Shown in pieces: positions 8,180 through 17,066 of a stretch of 64,000 bases of DNA. Under the pieces are notes generated by a model. That model did no database searches. It had not been told where the DNA came from and worked only from the letters and a program-made list of their open reading frames with translations. The stretch comes from Aromatoleum petrolei (GTDB lineage: Bacteria > Pseudomonadota > Gammaproteobacteria > Burkholderiales > Rhodocyclaceae). Made by a program: the position numbers and the translations under genes. The stretch covers positions 4,968,501 through 5,032,500 of the forward strand of contig NZ_CP059560.1 of NCBI RefSeq assembly GCF_017894385.1, read 5' to 3'. Position 1 is the stretch's first letter; each line of letters begins with the position of its first letter.

Positions 8180-8947
8180 ATGAGTGGTTTTGAAGGGAAG
8201 GTCGTGATCGTGACGGGCGGTGCGGGTGGTATCGGTTCCGCAATCTGCCGCCGTTTCGGCGAAGAGGGTGCCAGCGTCGCGGTGTTTGACATCAACCGTG
8301 ACGCGGCCGAGGCCGTCGCTGCGGAAATCCGGTCGGCGGGCGGCAAGGCGCGCGCATATCCGGTCGACCTGACGAGCCAGGATTCGGTGATTACCGCCGT
8401 GACCGCCGCCGAGGGCGAACTCGGCCCGATCGACGTGCTGGTAAACAACGCCGGCTGGGACAAGGTCGGCAACTTCCTCGATACCGACAAGCCGCTGTGG
8501 GACAGGATCGTCGCGATCAACCTGTACGGCGCGCTGTACATGCACCACGCGGTCGTCAAAGGCATGCGTGACCGCGGCTACGGCCGCGTGATCAACGTCG
8601 CGTCCGACGCCGGCCGTGTCGGTTCGTCGGGCGAGGCGGTGTACTCCTTCTGCAAGGGCGGCCTGATCTCGTTCTCCAAGACGATGGCCCGCGAACTCGC
8701 CCGCCAGCAGATCAACATCAACGTCGTGTGCCCCGGCCCGACCGACACCCCGCTGCTCGACGACATCTGCGGCGAGGGCGAACGCGGTGACAAGCTGCGC
8801 ACCGCCTTCACCCGCGCCGTGCCCTTCGGCCGCCTCGGCCAGCCGGGCGACCTGCCGGGCGCGGTGGCCTTCCTCGCCAGCGACGACGCCGCATTCATCA
8901 CCGGGCAGGTGATGAGTGTGTCGGGCGGCCTGACGATGGCCGGTTAA
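8180..8947 (+). CDS. badH: 2-hydroxycyclohexanecarboxyl-CoA dehydrogenase (BadH)
   Basis: This 255-residue short-chain dehydrogenase has the NAD-binding TGGAGGIG motif, the NNAG motif (LVNNAGWDKVG) and the catalytic Tyr-x3-Lys in AVYSFCKGG. The sequence matches the BadH group closely, including the NNAGWD segment. It would oxidise 2-hydroxycyclohexanecarboxyl-CoA to the 2-keto ester, the substrate of BadI encoded 48 bp downstream. The ATG follows AGGAG. The gene starts the operon badH-badI-acyl-CoA dehydrogenase-nitroreductase, divergent from badR across about 100 bp. Confidence 0.85.
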   Translation: MSGFEGKVVIVTGGAGGIGSAICRRFGEEGASVAVFDINRDAAEAVAAEIRSAGGKARAYPVDLTSQDSVITAVTAAEGELGPIDVLVNNAGWDKVGNFLDTDKPLWDRIVAINLYGALYMHHAVVKGMRDRGYGRVINVASDAGRVGSSGEAVYSFCKGGLISFSKTMARELARQQININVVCPGPTDTPLLDDICGEGERGDKLRTAFTRAVPFGRLGQPGDLPGAVAFLASDDAAFITGQVMSVSGGLTMAG

Positions 8948-8995
8948 GACGCGAACGATCAACACCATTTCAGGCATTACAACGAGGAGCAGACC

Positions 8996-9778
8996 ATGGA
9001 ATACCAGGACATTCTCTACACCAAGCAGGACGGCATCGCGACGATCATGATCAACCGTCCCGCGCAGTACAACGCGTTCCGCGCGCAGACCTGCGAGGAA
9101 ATGATCCACGCGCTCAAGGATGCGGACTTCGACCGCACCATCGGCGTGGTCGTGCTGACCGGTGCGGGCGACAAGGCCTTCTGCACCGGCGGCGACCAGG
9201 GCACGCAGGACGGCGGCTACGGCGGCCGCGGCACGATCGGCCTGCCGATCGAGGAAGTGCAGAGTGCCATCCGCGACATCGCCAAGCCCGTGATCGCCCG
9301 CGTGAACGGCTACGCGATCGGCGGCGGCAACGTGCTCGTGACGATCTGCGACCTCGCGATCGCCTCCGACAAGGCCCAGCTCGGCCAGGCCGGTCCGCGC
9401 GTCGGCTCGGTCGACCCCGGCTTCGGCACCGCGCTGCTGGCGCGCGTCGTCGGCGAGAAGAAGGCACGCGAGATCTGGTACCTGTGCCGCCGCTACACCG
9501 CGCAGGAAGCGCTGGCGATGGGCCTCGTGAATGCCGTCGTGCCGCACGACCAGCTCGACGCCGAAGTGAAGAAATGGTGCGACGAGATCGTTGAGAAGAG
9601 CCCGACCGCGATCGCGCTGGCGAAGAAGTCCTTCAACGTCGATACGGAACTGATCCGCGGCATGGGCGGCCTGGCAATGCACGCGCTCAAGCTCTACTAC
9701 GAGACGGCGGAATCGGCCGAGGGCGGCAACGCCTTCCGCGAGAAGCGCAAGCCCGAGTTCCGCAAATACCAGAAGTAA
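8996..9778 (+). CDS. badI: 2-ketocyclohexanecarboxyl-CoA hydrolase (BadI)
   Basis: This 260-residue crotonase-superfamily protein has the oxyanion-hole segments CTGGDQGTQDGGYGG and NGYAIGGGNVLVTICD. It belongs to the BadI group, which is close to naphthoate synthase MenB; both handle a beta-keto acyl-CoA by Claisen-type chemistry. BadI cleaves the ring of 2-ketocyclohexanecarboxyl-CoA hydrolytically to give pimeloyl-CoA, the committing step of the pathway. The ATG follows GAGGAG. Its position directly after badH makes the assignment strong and rules out a menaquinone gene, since no other men genes are near. Confidence 0.87.
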   Translation: MEYQDILYTKQDGIATIMINRPAQYNAFRAQTCEEMIHALKDADFDRTIGVVVLTGAGDKAFCTGGDQGTQDGGYGGRGTIGLPIEEVQSAIRDIAKPVIARVNGYAIGGGNVLVTICDLAIASDKAQLGQAGPRVGSVDPGFGTALLARVVGEKKAREIWYLCRRYTAQEALAMGLVNAVVPHDQLDAEVKKWCDEIVEKSPTAIALAKKSFNVDTELIRGMGGLAMHALKLYYETAESAEGGNAFREKRKPEFRKYQK

Positions 9779-9878
9779 GCGCGCACGCGTTTCGCGTTCC
9801 GGCCGGAAGTTCTCCGCCGGAACGCGGGCCGCGCATCACCCAGACAACCACAACGCAGCATCGGAGAGGGAACACGAC

Positions 9879-11033
9879 ATGATCCGCGACCAGGAGACAC
9901 TCAACATTCTTCTCGACACGATCTCGCGCTTCGTGCGCGAGCGCCTCGTGCCGCAGGAGGCTCACGTCGCCGAGACCGACCAGATTCCGGCGGAGCTCGT
10001 CGCTGAGATGAAGGAGCTGGGGCTCTTCGGCCTGTCGATTCCCGAGGAATTCGGCGGCATGGGGCTGACGATGGAAGAGGAGGTCCTTGCCACCTTCGAA
10101 ATCGGCCAGACCTCGCCGTGCTTTCGCTCCCTGTTCGCGACCAACAACGGCATCGGCGCCCAGGGCATCGTCATCGACGGCACGCCCGAACAGAAGCGCG
10201 ACTACCTTCCGCGGCTTGCGTCCGGCGAGATCATCGGCTCCTTCGCGCTGACCGAACCCGACGCTGGGTCCGACGCGGGTAGCCTCCGCACCACGGCCCG
10301 GCGCGACGGCGACTCCTATGTGCTGAACGGCACCAAGCGCTACATCACCAACGCGCCCGAAGCCGGCATCTTCACGGTGATGGCACGCACCAACCCCGAC
10401 GCGAAAGGGGCTGCGGGGATCTCCGCCTTCATCGTCGAGAAGGGCACGCCGGGGTTGTCGCTCGGCCAGATCGACAAGAAGATGGGCCAGAAGGGCGCCC
10501 ATACCTGCGACGTGATCTTCGAGGACTGCCGTATTCCCGCCGCCAACGTGATCGGCGGCAAGGAAGAGGTCGGCTTCAAGACCGCGATGAAGGTGCTCGA
10601 CAAGGGCCGCATCAACATCGCAGCGATCTGCGTCGGCGTGGCCGAGCGCATGCTGGCGGACGCCCTGCGCTACGCGATGGAGCGCAAGCAGTTCGGCAAG
10701 CCGATCGCGGAGTTCCAGCTCATCCAGGCAATGCTCGCCGACAGCAAGGCCGAGATCTACGCCGCGCGCAGCATGGTGGTGGACGCGGCAAGGAAGCGCG
10801 ACGAGGGGCGTGATGTCGGCACGGAAGCCGCGTGTGCCAAGCTCTTCGCGTCGGAAATGTGCTGCCGCGTCGCCGATCGTGCCGTGCAGATCTTCGGTGG
10901 CGCAGGTTACCTGTCGGAATACGGCATCCAGCGCTTCTACCGCGACGTGCGCCTGTTCCGCATCTTCGAAGGCACGAGCCAGATCCAGCAGCTCGTGATC
11001 GCGCGCAACATGATCCGGGAAGCCGGTGAATGA
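9879..11033 (+). CDS. Acyl-CoA dehydrogenase (second of the cluster)
   Basis: This 384-residue acyl-CoA dehydrogenase has the FAD-binding segment ALTEPDAGSDAGS near residue 127 and the canonical catalytic Glu364 in RIFEGTSQIQQ, unlike the Asp-bearing paralogue at 6465. It follows badI after 100 bp and overlaps the next gene by 4 bp. In this context the likely substrates are pimeloyl-CoA or a downstream linear acyl-CoA, with electrons going to ETF; that is inference from position. It could also dehydrogenate cyclohexanecarboxyl-CoA itself, so the two enzymes may have swapped or overlapping roles. The start has a GGAGAGGG ribosome-binding site. Confidence 0.8.
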   Translation: MIRDQETLNILLDTISRFVRERLVPQEAHVAETDQIPAELVAEMKELGLFGLSIPEEFGGMGLTMEEEVLATFEIGQTSPCFRSLFATNNGIGAQGIVIDGTPEQKRDYLPRLASGEIIGSFALTEPDAGSDAGSLRTTARRDGDSYVLNGTKRYITNAPEAGIFTVMARTNPDAKGAAGISAFIVEKGTPGLSLGQIDKKMGQKGAHTCDVIFEDCRIPAANVIGGKEEVGFKTAMKVLDKGRINIAAICVGVAERMLADALRYAMERKQFGKPIAEFQLIQAMLADSKAEIYAARSMVVDAARKRDEGRDVGTEAACAKLFASEMCCRVADRAVQIFGGAGYLSEYGIQRFYRDVRLFRIFEGTSQIQQLVIARNMIREAGE

Positions 11034-11770
11034 ACGCGCGCGTGCGGGACGATCCCGTCGTGTCCTTCGGCGGCGACGAGGCGGCGCTCGACTGGCTGAT
11101 CTCGCGTCGCCACTCGATACGCGCCTTCCTGTCGGTCCCCGTCGATCGGGGAACGATCGAGGGCTTGTTGCGGGTCGCCGCGCGCGCGCCGTCGGGCAAC
11201 AACATCCAGCCGTGGCGTGTGCATGTCGTGACCGGCGTGAAGCGCGATGCGCTGGTGAATGCCGTCTGCGCGGCCTTCGACCACGCCGACGACAGCCACG
11301 AGCTGGAGTACGCATATTACCCGACCGAGTTCTTCGAGCCCTACCTCGGCCGACGTCGCCGCAGCGGCTGGGGGCTGTACGCCCACCTCGGCATCGAGAA
11401 GGGCGACCGCGAGCGGATGCGCGTGCAGACGCGACGCAACTTCCGGTTCTTCGACGCCCCCGTCGGACTCGTGTTCACGATCGACCGGCGTCTGGGGCAG
11501 GGAAGCTGGCTCGACTACGGCATGTTCCTGCAAAACGTGATGCTGGCGGCCGAGGCTCGCGGTCTATCCACCTGCGCGCAGGCGGCGTGGAATCCGTACC
11601 ACCGGATCATTTCCGAGGCGCTCGGCCTCGGCGAGCACGAGCAACTCGTGTGCGGCATGGCGCTCGGCTACGCCGACCCCGACGCCCCGGAGAACGCGCT
11701 GGTCACCGAGCGTGCGCCGCTGTCCGAATTTGTCGTCATGCACGGCGAGGCGGCCGTTGCCGCGCACTAA
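11030..11770 (+). CDS. Nitroreductase family protein
   Basis: This 246-residue protein has the nitroreductase fold. The N-terminal segment SRRHSIRAFLSVPVDRGTIEGLL, then RVAARAPSGNNIQPWRVHVV, carries the FMN-phosphate-binding Arg and Ser residues typical of the family. The C-terminal region lists LGYADPDAPEN. Its ATG overlaps the stop of the preceding dehydrogenase gene (ATGA), so it is translated with the alicyclic-acid operon. A strong terminator follows. The function in this pathway is unknown: an NAD(P)H-dependent reduction of an unsaturated or aromatic contaminant, or FMN-linked electron transfer, are both possible but not shown. Confidence 0.75.
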   Translation: MNARVRDDPVVSFGGDEAALDWLISRRHSIRAFLSVPVDRGTIEGLLRVAARAPSGNNIQPWRVHVVTGVKRDALVNAVCAAFDHADDSHELEYAYYPTEFFEPYLGRRRRSGWGLYAHLGIEKGDRERMRVQTRRNFRFFDAPVGLVFTIDRRLGQGSWLDYGMFLQNVMLAAEARGLSTCAQAAWNPYHRIISEALGLGEHEQLVCGMALGYADPDAPENALVTERAPLSEFVVMHGEAAVAAH

Positions 11771-11857
11771 GGTTTTTTCGTGGGGCGTTCCAGCCGAACG
11801 TCCCGCCTCCGGTGCAGTTCGTCCTGCTCCCTTCTCCCAAACTCGCCGGAGTTCTGG

Positions 11858-11892
11858 CCGGCTCGACGCCTTCGCGTCGAGCCGGATTTTTT
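11858..11892 (+). terminator. Rho-independent terminator after the bad operon
   Basis: CCGGCTCGACGC at 11858-11869 pairs perfectly with its complement at 11874-11885 around a CTTC loop, followed by A and six T residues. It ends the rightward badH-to-nitroreductase transcript just before the convergent paaY-like gene. Confidence 0.9.
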
Positions 11893-11894
11893 CC

Positions 11895-12509
11895 TCAGCC
11901 CCGCTGTTTCTGTTCGCTCAGCGGCACGATCTCGGGCATCACGATGCGCTTGCGTCCCGGCTCGACCGCCGTCAGAGCGTCGGTCTCCTCCATTGTCTCG
12001 AGGCAGCGCACCGCGAGGCTCTGGTAGATCCCCGTTCCTCGCACCTTCCACGCCATCTCCTGCTCGGTCAGCGCGCGCACGACCTTGGCCGGCACGCCGG
12101 CGACCAGCGAATTGGCCGGAACTTCCATGCCGGCCTTCACGAAGCTGCATGCGGCGACGAAGGTGTTTTCCCCGATCACGGCGTTGTCCATCACGACGGC
12201 GTTCATGCCGACCAGTGCGTTGCGCTTGATCGTGCAGCAGTGCAGGACGGCGCCGTGGCCGATGTGCCCGTTCTCCTCAACCACCGTGTCGTGCTCGGGG
12301 AAGCTGTGGATCACGCAGGTGTCCTGCACGTTCACGCCGGCCTGCAGGATCAGGCGCCCGAAATCGCCGCGCAGGCTGGCACAGGGGCCGACATAGCAGC
12401 CGGGGCCGACGATCACGTCACCGATCAGCACGGCGGTCGGATGCACGTAGGCGGTCGGGTCGACCACCGGCACGACGCCGTCGATTGCGAATACGCGGGG
12501 AGTGTTCAT
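11895..12509 (-). CDS. paaY: PaaY-like hexapeptide-repeat protein (gamma-carbonic anhydrase fold)
   Basis: The 204-residue product is a left-handed beta-helix protein with many hexapeptide repeats (for example [18 protein letters not shown]). It belongs to the PaaY/CaiE group. PaaY is reported as a thioesterase that clears dead-end CoA esters in phenylacetate catabolism; related proteins carry metal-binding His residues, and candidates here are in [10 protein letters not shown] and NGHIGHGAV. It is divergent from the paaF-paaH-paaJ-like operon, so a housekeeping role for that beta-oxidation route is likely. The 212 bp between the divergent genes contain an 6-bp GC hairpin at 12570-12586 and no gene. 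Confidence 0.7.
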   Translation of the reverse strand: MNTPRVFAIDGVVPVVDPTAYVHPTAVLIGDVIVGPGCYVGPCASLRGDFGRLILQAGVNVQDTCVIHSFPEHDTVVEENGHIGHGAVLHCCTIKRNALVGMNAVVMDNAVIGENTFVAACSFVKAGMEVPANSLVAGVPAKVVRALTEQEMAWKVRGTGIYQSLAVRCLETMEETDALTAVEPGRKRIVMPEIVPLSEQKQRG

Positions 12510-12721
12510 CGAAGCTCCTTGTTCGCCCAGCGTGGGCTCGTGGGGTGGGGTGGATCCGTTGTTCTTGGTGCGGCGTCATGCGCCGCCTCACGCCTTAAAG
12601 GCATTATATTGCCCGGCAAGTTGGATTCTAGGGGTTTATCCCTTCGCGGAAAAGCAGTATCGTGCATTTCCCAATACATTCAGAAGAACGGTTCCCAGTG
12701 CGGACCCAAGGAGAGAACGAG

Positions 12722-13492
12722 ATGGAAGCAGTAGTGGTCGAACGACCGAGTCCCCAGGTTGCGGTCGTGCGCATGAACCGGCCGGAGGCGCGCAATGCCT
12801 TGAACCAGCAGGTGCGCAAGGAATTGGCCGAGCACTTCTCCACGCTCGGGCGCGACCCCGAGGTGCGGGCCATCGTGCTGACCGGCGGTGACAAGTACTT
12901 CGCTGCCGGCGCGGACCTGCGCGAAATGGTCGGGGCCGGTGCGATCGAGATCATGCTGCGCAATACCCACCTCCTATGGGGCGCGATCGCGAGCTGCCCG
13001 AAGCCGGTGATCGCCGCGGTGAATGGCTTCGCGTGGGGCGGCGGGTGCGAGCTCGCGATGCACGCTGACATCATCGTTGCGGGCGAGGGTGCGTCCTTCT
13101 GCCAGCCCGAGGTCAAGGTCGGGATCATGCCCGGCGCCGGTGGCACGCAGCGCCTGGCACGCGCGGTGGGCAAATTCAAGGCAATGAAGATGGTGCTGAC
13201 CGGCCAGCCGGTGAGCGGGCGCGAGGCGGGCGAGATGGGTTTGGCGAGTGAGGTCGTGCCGGATGCCGAGGTGCAGTCGCGTGCGATGGAACTTGCAACG
13301 CAGATCGCTGCGCTGCCGCCGCTCGCGATCGCGCAGATCAAGGAAGTGCTGCTCGCGGGGCAGGATGCCTCGCTCGATGCGGCGCTGATGCTCGAGCGGA
13401 AGGCCTTCCAGCTGCTGTTCGCGAGCCGCGACCAGAAGGAAGGCATGCAAGCCTTCTTCGACAAGCGTGCAGCCGATTTCCGGGGGGAGTGA
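12722..13492 (+). CDS. paaF: Enoyl-CoA hydratase, PaaF-like
   Basis: This 256-residue crotonase-family enzyme has the oxyanion segments FAAGADLREM and NGFAWGGGCELAMHAD and the catalytic-Glu region FCQPEVKVGIMPGAGGTQRLARA, with both glutamates. It is close to PaaF, which hydrates 2,3-dehydroadipyl-CoA. The start at 12722 follows AAGGAGAGAACGAG; an in-frame ATG 60 bp upstream lacks a ribosome-binding site. It lies 3 bp before the paaH-like gene, so hydratase, dehydrogenase and thiolase form one beta-oxidation operon. Since no upper phenylacetate genes are adjacent, the substrates may be dicarboxylyl-CoA intermediates from pimeloyl-CoA or from phenylacetate. Confidence 0.72.
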   Translation: MEAVVVERPSPQVAVVRMNRPEARNALNQQVRKELAEHFSTLGRDPEVRAIVLTGGDKYFAAGADLREMVGAGAIEIMLRNTHLLWGAIASCPKPVIAAVNGFAWGGGCELAMHADIIVAGEGASFCQPEVKVGIMPGAGGTQRLARAVGKFKAMKMVLTGQPVSGREAGEMGLASEVVPDAEVQSRAMELATQIAALPPLAIAQIKEVLLAGQDASLDAALMLERKAFQLLFASRDQKEGMQAFFDKRAADFRGE

Positions 13493-13495
13493 GCG

Positions 13496-15016
13496 ATGTT
13501 CGATGCGATGCGTAATGACCTGACCCTGGGCGTCGTCGGCACCGGCCTGATGGGGCGCGGGATCGCGCAGATCGCCGTGCAGGCAGGCGTCACGGTGCGG
13601 CTGTTCGACACGCGCGCCGGCGCGGCAGCCGAAGCCTGCGATGCGGTCGGCGGCATGCTGGCGAAGCTCGCCGAGAAGGGCAAGATCGACACCGCCGCGG
13701 CGCGCGCCGCGACCGAGCGCATGACCGTCGCGGCGAGTCTCGCGGAGCTGGCCGGCTGCGATGTCGTCGTCGAGGCCATCGTCGAGAACCTCGACGCCAA
13801 GCGCGGCCTGTTCCGCGATCTCGAAGAAGTCGTCTCCGACGAGTGCGTGCTGGCGACCAACACGTCCTCGCTGTCAGTGACCTCCATCGCTGCCGCTTGC
13901 CGGCGCCCCGAGCGGGTCGCGGGCCTGCACTTCTTCAGCCCGGTGCCGCTGATGAAGGTCGTCGAGATCATCGACGGCGTGCGCGGCGATCGCACCGTGG
14001 GCGATGCGCTGATGGCGCTCGCGCGACGCATGGGCCACACGCCGGTGCGCGCCTCCGACACGCCGGGCTTCATCGTGAACCACGCCGGACGCGGCTACCT
14101 CACGGAGTCCCTGCGCGTACTCGGCGAAGGCATCACTGACTTCGCGACGCTGGACCGCATCCTCAAGGAATCGGTCGGCTTCCGCATGGGACCGTGCGAA
14201 TTGCTCGACCTTACCGGGCTGGACGTGTCGCATCCAGTGATGGAATCGATCTACGAGCAGTACTACCAGGAACCGCGCTTCCGCCCGTCGCCGATCACGC
14301 GCCAGCGCCTCGCGGGCGGCCTGCTCGGGCGCAAGAGCGGGCAGGGCTTCTACGTGTACAAGGATGGAAGCGCGCAATCCGTCGCGATGCCGCCCGTACC
14401 GGCCGTCGCGCCGGTGCCCCTGTGGGTGAGCCGCGCCGATGCGGCGTTGCATGCGCGCGTCGTCGCCGTGCTGGAGGCGCAGGGCGTCGCGCTCGACCGC
14501 GGCGATCGTCCGTCCGCTGATTCGGTCGGCGTCGTGCTGCCGGTCGGCACCGATGCGACCACTTGCGCGCTGGCCGAGGGACTCGACCCCAAGCGCACTT
14601 TGGCGCTCGATCCGCTGTTCGTCGACAAGCACCTGACGCTGATGACGACGCCGGTGACGGCAGCCGAAGCGCGTGACGCCGCGTGGGCCGCGCTCGCGGC
14701 CGGCGGCAAGGCCGTGTCCGTCGTGCGCGACAGCGCCGGCCTCGTCGCGCAACGCGTTGTCGCGACCATCGTCAACATCGGCTGCGACATCGCGCAGCAG
14801 CGCGTCGCGTCGCCGGAAGACATCGACTCGGCCGTGCGTCTCGGCCTCGGCTATCCGAAGGGGCCGCTCGCGCTCGGCGATTCGCTCGGCGCCGCGACCA
14901 TCCTCGCGATCCTCGACGGCATGCACGAGTTCTACCGCGATCCACGCTATCGCCCCAGCCCCTGGCTCACCCGCCGCGCACGCCTGGGCGTGTCGCTGAC
15001 GACGCCTGACAACTGA
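13496..15016 (+). CDS. paaH: 3-hydroxyacyl-CoA dehydrogenase, PaaH-like
   Basis: The product is 506 residues, the length of PaaH (PaaC in older naming). An N-terminal NAD-binding domain opens with VVGTGLMGRGIAQIA. The catalytic-His segment is GLHFFSPVPLMKVVEI at about residue 141, followed by the C-terminal dimerisation domain PGFIVNHAGRGYLTE and then a second, partial C-terminal repeat from about residue 310, as in PaaH. It oxidises 3-hydroxyadipyl-CoA or an analogous 3-hydroxyacyl-CoA to the 3-oxo ester. It is tightly coupled to the paaF-like gene (3-bp gap) and 29 bp from the thiolase. Confidence 0.8.
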   Translation: MFDAMRNDLTLGVVGTGLMGRGIAQIAVQAGVTVRLFDTRAGAAAEACDAVGGMLAKLAEKGKIDTAAARAATERMTVAASLAELAGCDVVVEAIVENLDAKRGLFRDLEEVVSDECVLATNTSSLSVTSIAAACRRPERVAGLHFFSPVPLMKVVEIIDGVRGDRTVGDALMALARRMGHTPVRASDTPGFIVNHAGRGYLTESLRVLGEGITDFATLDRILKESVGFRMGPCELLDLTGLDVSHPVMESIYEQYYQEPRFRPSPITRQRLAGGLLGRKSGQGFYVYKDGSAQSVAMPPVPAVAPVPLWVSRADAALHARVVAVLEAQGVALDRGDRPSADSVGVVLPVGTDATTCALAEGLDPKRTLALDPLFVDKHLTLMTTPVTAAEARDAAWAALAAGGKAVSVVRDSAGLVAQRVVATIVNIGCDIAQQRVASPEDIDSAVRLGLGYPKGPLALGDSLGAATILAILDGMHEFYRDPRYRPSPWLTRRARLGVSLTTPDN

Positions 15017-15045
15017 CAAACAAACCATTCACCAAAGGAGATTCC

Positions 15046-16254
15046 ATGCTCGATGCCTACCTCTACGCCGGTCTGCGTTCCCCCATCGGCCGCCACGCCG
15101 GCTCGCTCGCCCCGGTTCGCCCCGACGACCTCGTCGCCACCGTGATCCGCGAAGTCGTTGAGCGTTCACCGTTCGCGGCCGCGGATATCGAGGACGTCGT
15201 CCTCGGCTGCGCGGCGCAGGCCGGCGAGGATTCGCGCAACGTCGCACGCCACGCCGCGCTACTCGCGGGCCTGCCGACGCAGGTGGCCGGCCAGACCATC
15301 AACCGCCTGTGCGGCAGCGGCCTCGCCGCGGTGCTCGACACGGCACGCGCCGTCACGGTGGGCGAGGGCGAGCTCTACGTCGCCGGCGGCGTCGAGAGCA
15401 TGAGCCGCGCCCCCTTCGTCGTCGCGAAGGCGGAATCGCCCTACAGCCGCGACTTCAAGGTGTTCGACACGACCATCGGCGCGCGCTTCCCGAACCCGAA
15501 GATCGTCGAGCAGTACGGCAACGACAGCATGCCCGAGACGGGCGACAACGTCGCCGCCGAATTCGGCATCTCGCGCGAGGACGCCGACCGCTTCGCGGCT
15601 GCGTCGCAGTCGAAGTACGCGGCCGCGAAGGAAGCCGGTTTCTACGCCGGCGAGATCCTGCCGATCTCGGTGCCGACCGGCCGCAAGACCCCGCCGCTGG
15701 TTGTCGCCGAAGACGAGCATCCGCGCCCCGAGTCGACCTATGAATCGCTGGCGAAGCTGAAGTCCCTTTTCCCGAACGGCGTCGTCACCGCGGGCAACGC
15801 CTCCGGCATCAACGACGGCGCAGCGGCGCTGCTCGTCGGCAGCAAGGCTGCGGGCGAGAAGGCCGGCGCAAAGCCGATGGCGCGCATCCTCGCGGGCGCG
15901 GTCGCGGGCGTCGAGCCGCGCATCATGGGCGTCGGCCCCGCCTACGCGATCCCGAAGGCGATCGCGCGTGCCGGGCTCACGCTCAAGGACATGGACGTCA
16001 TCGAGATCAACGAGGCCTTCGCTCCGCAGGTGCTGAGCTGCCTGAAGCTGATGGGTGTCGCGTTCGACGATCCGCGCGTGAATCCCAACGGCGGTGCGAT
16101 CGCGATCGGCCACCCGCTCGGTGCGTCCGGCGCGCGCATCGCGCTCTCGGCCGCGCGCGAACTGGAGCGGCGCAACGGGCGCTATGCGGTGGTCAGCCTG
16201 TGCATCGGCGTCGGCCACGGCATCGCGCTGGTGATCGAACGCGTGCCGAGTTGA
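15046..16254 (+). CDS. paaJ: 3-oxoadipyl-CoA/acetyl-CoA C-acyltransferase (thiolase, PaaJ-like)
   Basis: This 402-residue thiolase has the acylated Cys in INRLCGSGLAA (about residue 90), the His in NEAFAPQ, NPNGGAIAIGHPLGASGAR and the second active Cys in SLCIGVGHG. It is most like 3-oxoadipyl-CoA thiolase (PaaJ/PcaF) and would release acetyl-CoA from a 3-oxoacyl-CoA, leaving succinyl-CoA if the substrate is 3-oxoadipyl-CoA. A ribosome-binding AGGAG precedes the ATG. It closes the three-gene beta-oxidation operon. The 205-bp gap downstream contains a GGCGGGA/TCCCGCC hairpin at 16284-16310 and GC-rich repeat-like text, but no gene. Confidence 0.82.
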   Translation: MLDAYLYAGLRSPIGRHAGSLAPVRPDDLVATVIREVVERSPFAAADIEDVVLGCAAQAGEDSRNVARHAALLAGLPTQVAGQTINRLCGSGLAAVLDTARAVTVGEGELYVAGGVESMSRAPFVVAKAESPYSRDFKVFDTTIGARFPNPKIVEQYGNDSMPETGDNVAAEFGISREDADRFAAASQSKYAAAKEAGFYAGEILPISVPTGRKTPPLVVAEDEHPRPESTYESLAKLKSLFPNGVVTAGNASGINDGAAALLVGSKAAGEKAGAKPMARILAGAVAGVEPRIMGVGPAYAIPKAIARAGLTLKDMDVIEINEAFAPQVLSCLKLMGVAFDDPRVNPNGGAIAIGHPLGASGARIALSAARELERRNGRYAVVSLCIGVGHGIALVIERVPS

Positions 16255-16459
16255 AGCAAGGGCAAACGCGCGACATCCCGTAGGGCGGGAGCAGCATTGC
16301 GCGTCCCGCCACAACGGCGCGTCATCCTGCCCGGCGTCCGGATGGCGGAATACGCCTCCGGCCCGACGGCCCGGACATCGATCCGGGCCGCGGCTCTCGC
16401 GGGGAATTCGCATCAGCTAAGCTGTGGTCCAGCAATCGTGTTCGCGCTGAGGTGAGGAA

Positions 16460-17050
16460 TTGGAAGATCGTCCGAAATCGCCCCCGGGCATCGTCGGCAT
16501 CCTGCTCGCAGCGGGGCAGGGTTCGCGCTTCGGCAGCAATAAGCTCTGTCATCCGCTGCCTGACGGCACGCCGGTCGCCGTGCGCAGCGCCACTAACCTG
16601 CGAGGTGCGCTGGGCGCGGTGCTCGCGGTCGTGCGCCCGGAGGATTCGTTGCTGCGCGGGCATTTCGATGCGGCGGGACTTCCGTACGTCCTGTGTCCCG
16701 ACGCCGAACAGGGGATGGCGGCGACGCTGGCCTGCGGGATCCGCGCGACCGCCTGCACCGCGGGCTGGGTGATCGCGCTGGGCGACATGCCCTACATCCG
16801 GCCGGAAACGATTGCTGCGGTCGCTGCGGCGATTGGAGGCGGAGCGTTGCTCGCCGCGCCCTTCGTCGACGGAGAGCGCGGGCATCCGGTTGGTTTTGCC
16901 GTCTCTTTGAAGGACGAACTCCTGGCGCTGCAAGGCGACGAAGGCGCCCGGCGCGTGATCGTCGCGCACAAGGAGCAGTTGCGCCGCGTCCACTGCGACG
17001 ACCCGGGCGTCCTCGCCGACATCGACGTGCCGGGCGACGTTCGCGCCTGA
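16460..17050 (+). CDS. MocA-like molybdenum cofactor nucleotidyltransferase
   Basis: The 196-residue product has the nucleotidyltransferase signature GILLAAGQGSRFGSNKL near residue 13 and the metal-binding GDMPYIRPETI segment near residue 110. This is the pattern of MocA/NTP_transf_3 enzymes, which transfer CMP to molybdopterin, or of related MobA-like proteins. It begins with TTG at 16460 after the ribosome-binding site GAGGTGAGG; no ATG fits. No xanthine-dehydrogenase-family genes lie beside it, so the partner enzyme is unknown. Confidence 0.75.
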   Translation: MEDRPKSPPGIVGILLAAGQGSRFGSNKLCHPLPDGTPVAVRSATNLRGALGAVLAVVRPEDSLLRGHFDAAGLPYVLCPDAEQGMAATLACGIRATACTAGWVIALGDMPYIRPETIAAVAAAIGGGALLAAPFVDGERGHPVGFAVSLKDELLALQGDEGARRVIVAHKEQLRRVHCDDPGVLADIDVPGDVRA

Positions 17051-17066
17051 CGGGCGCAGCGGCGTT

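Noticed and set aside
16284..16310. GGCGGGA/TCCCGCC hairpin after the thiolase gene as a terminator
   Set aside because: The loop is 13 bp and there is no T-run; it looks like part of a GC-rich intergenic repeat, so function is not claimed.
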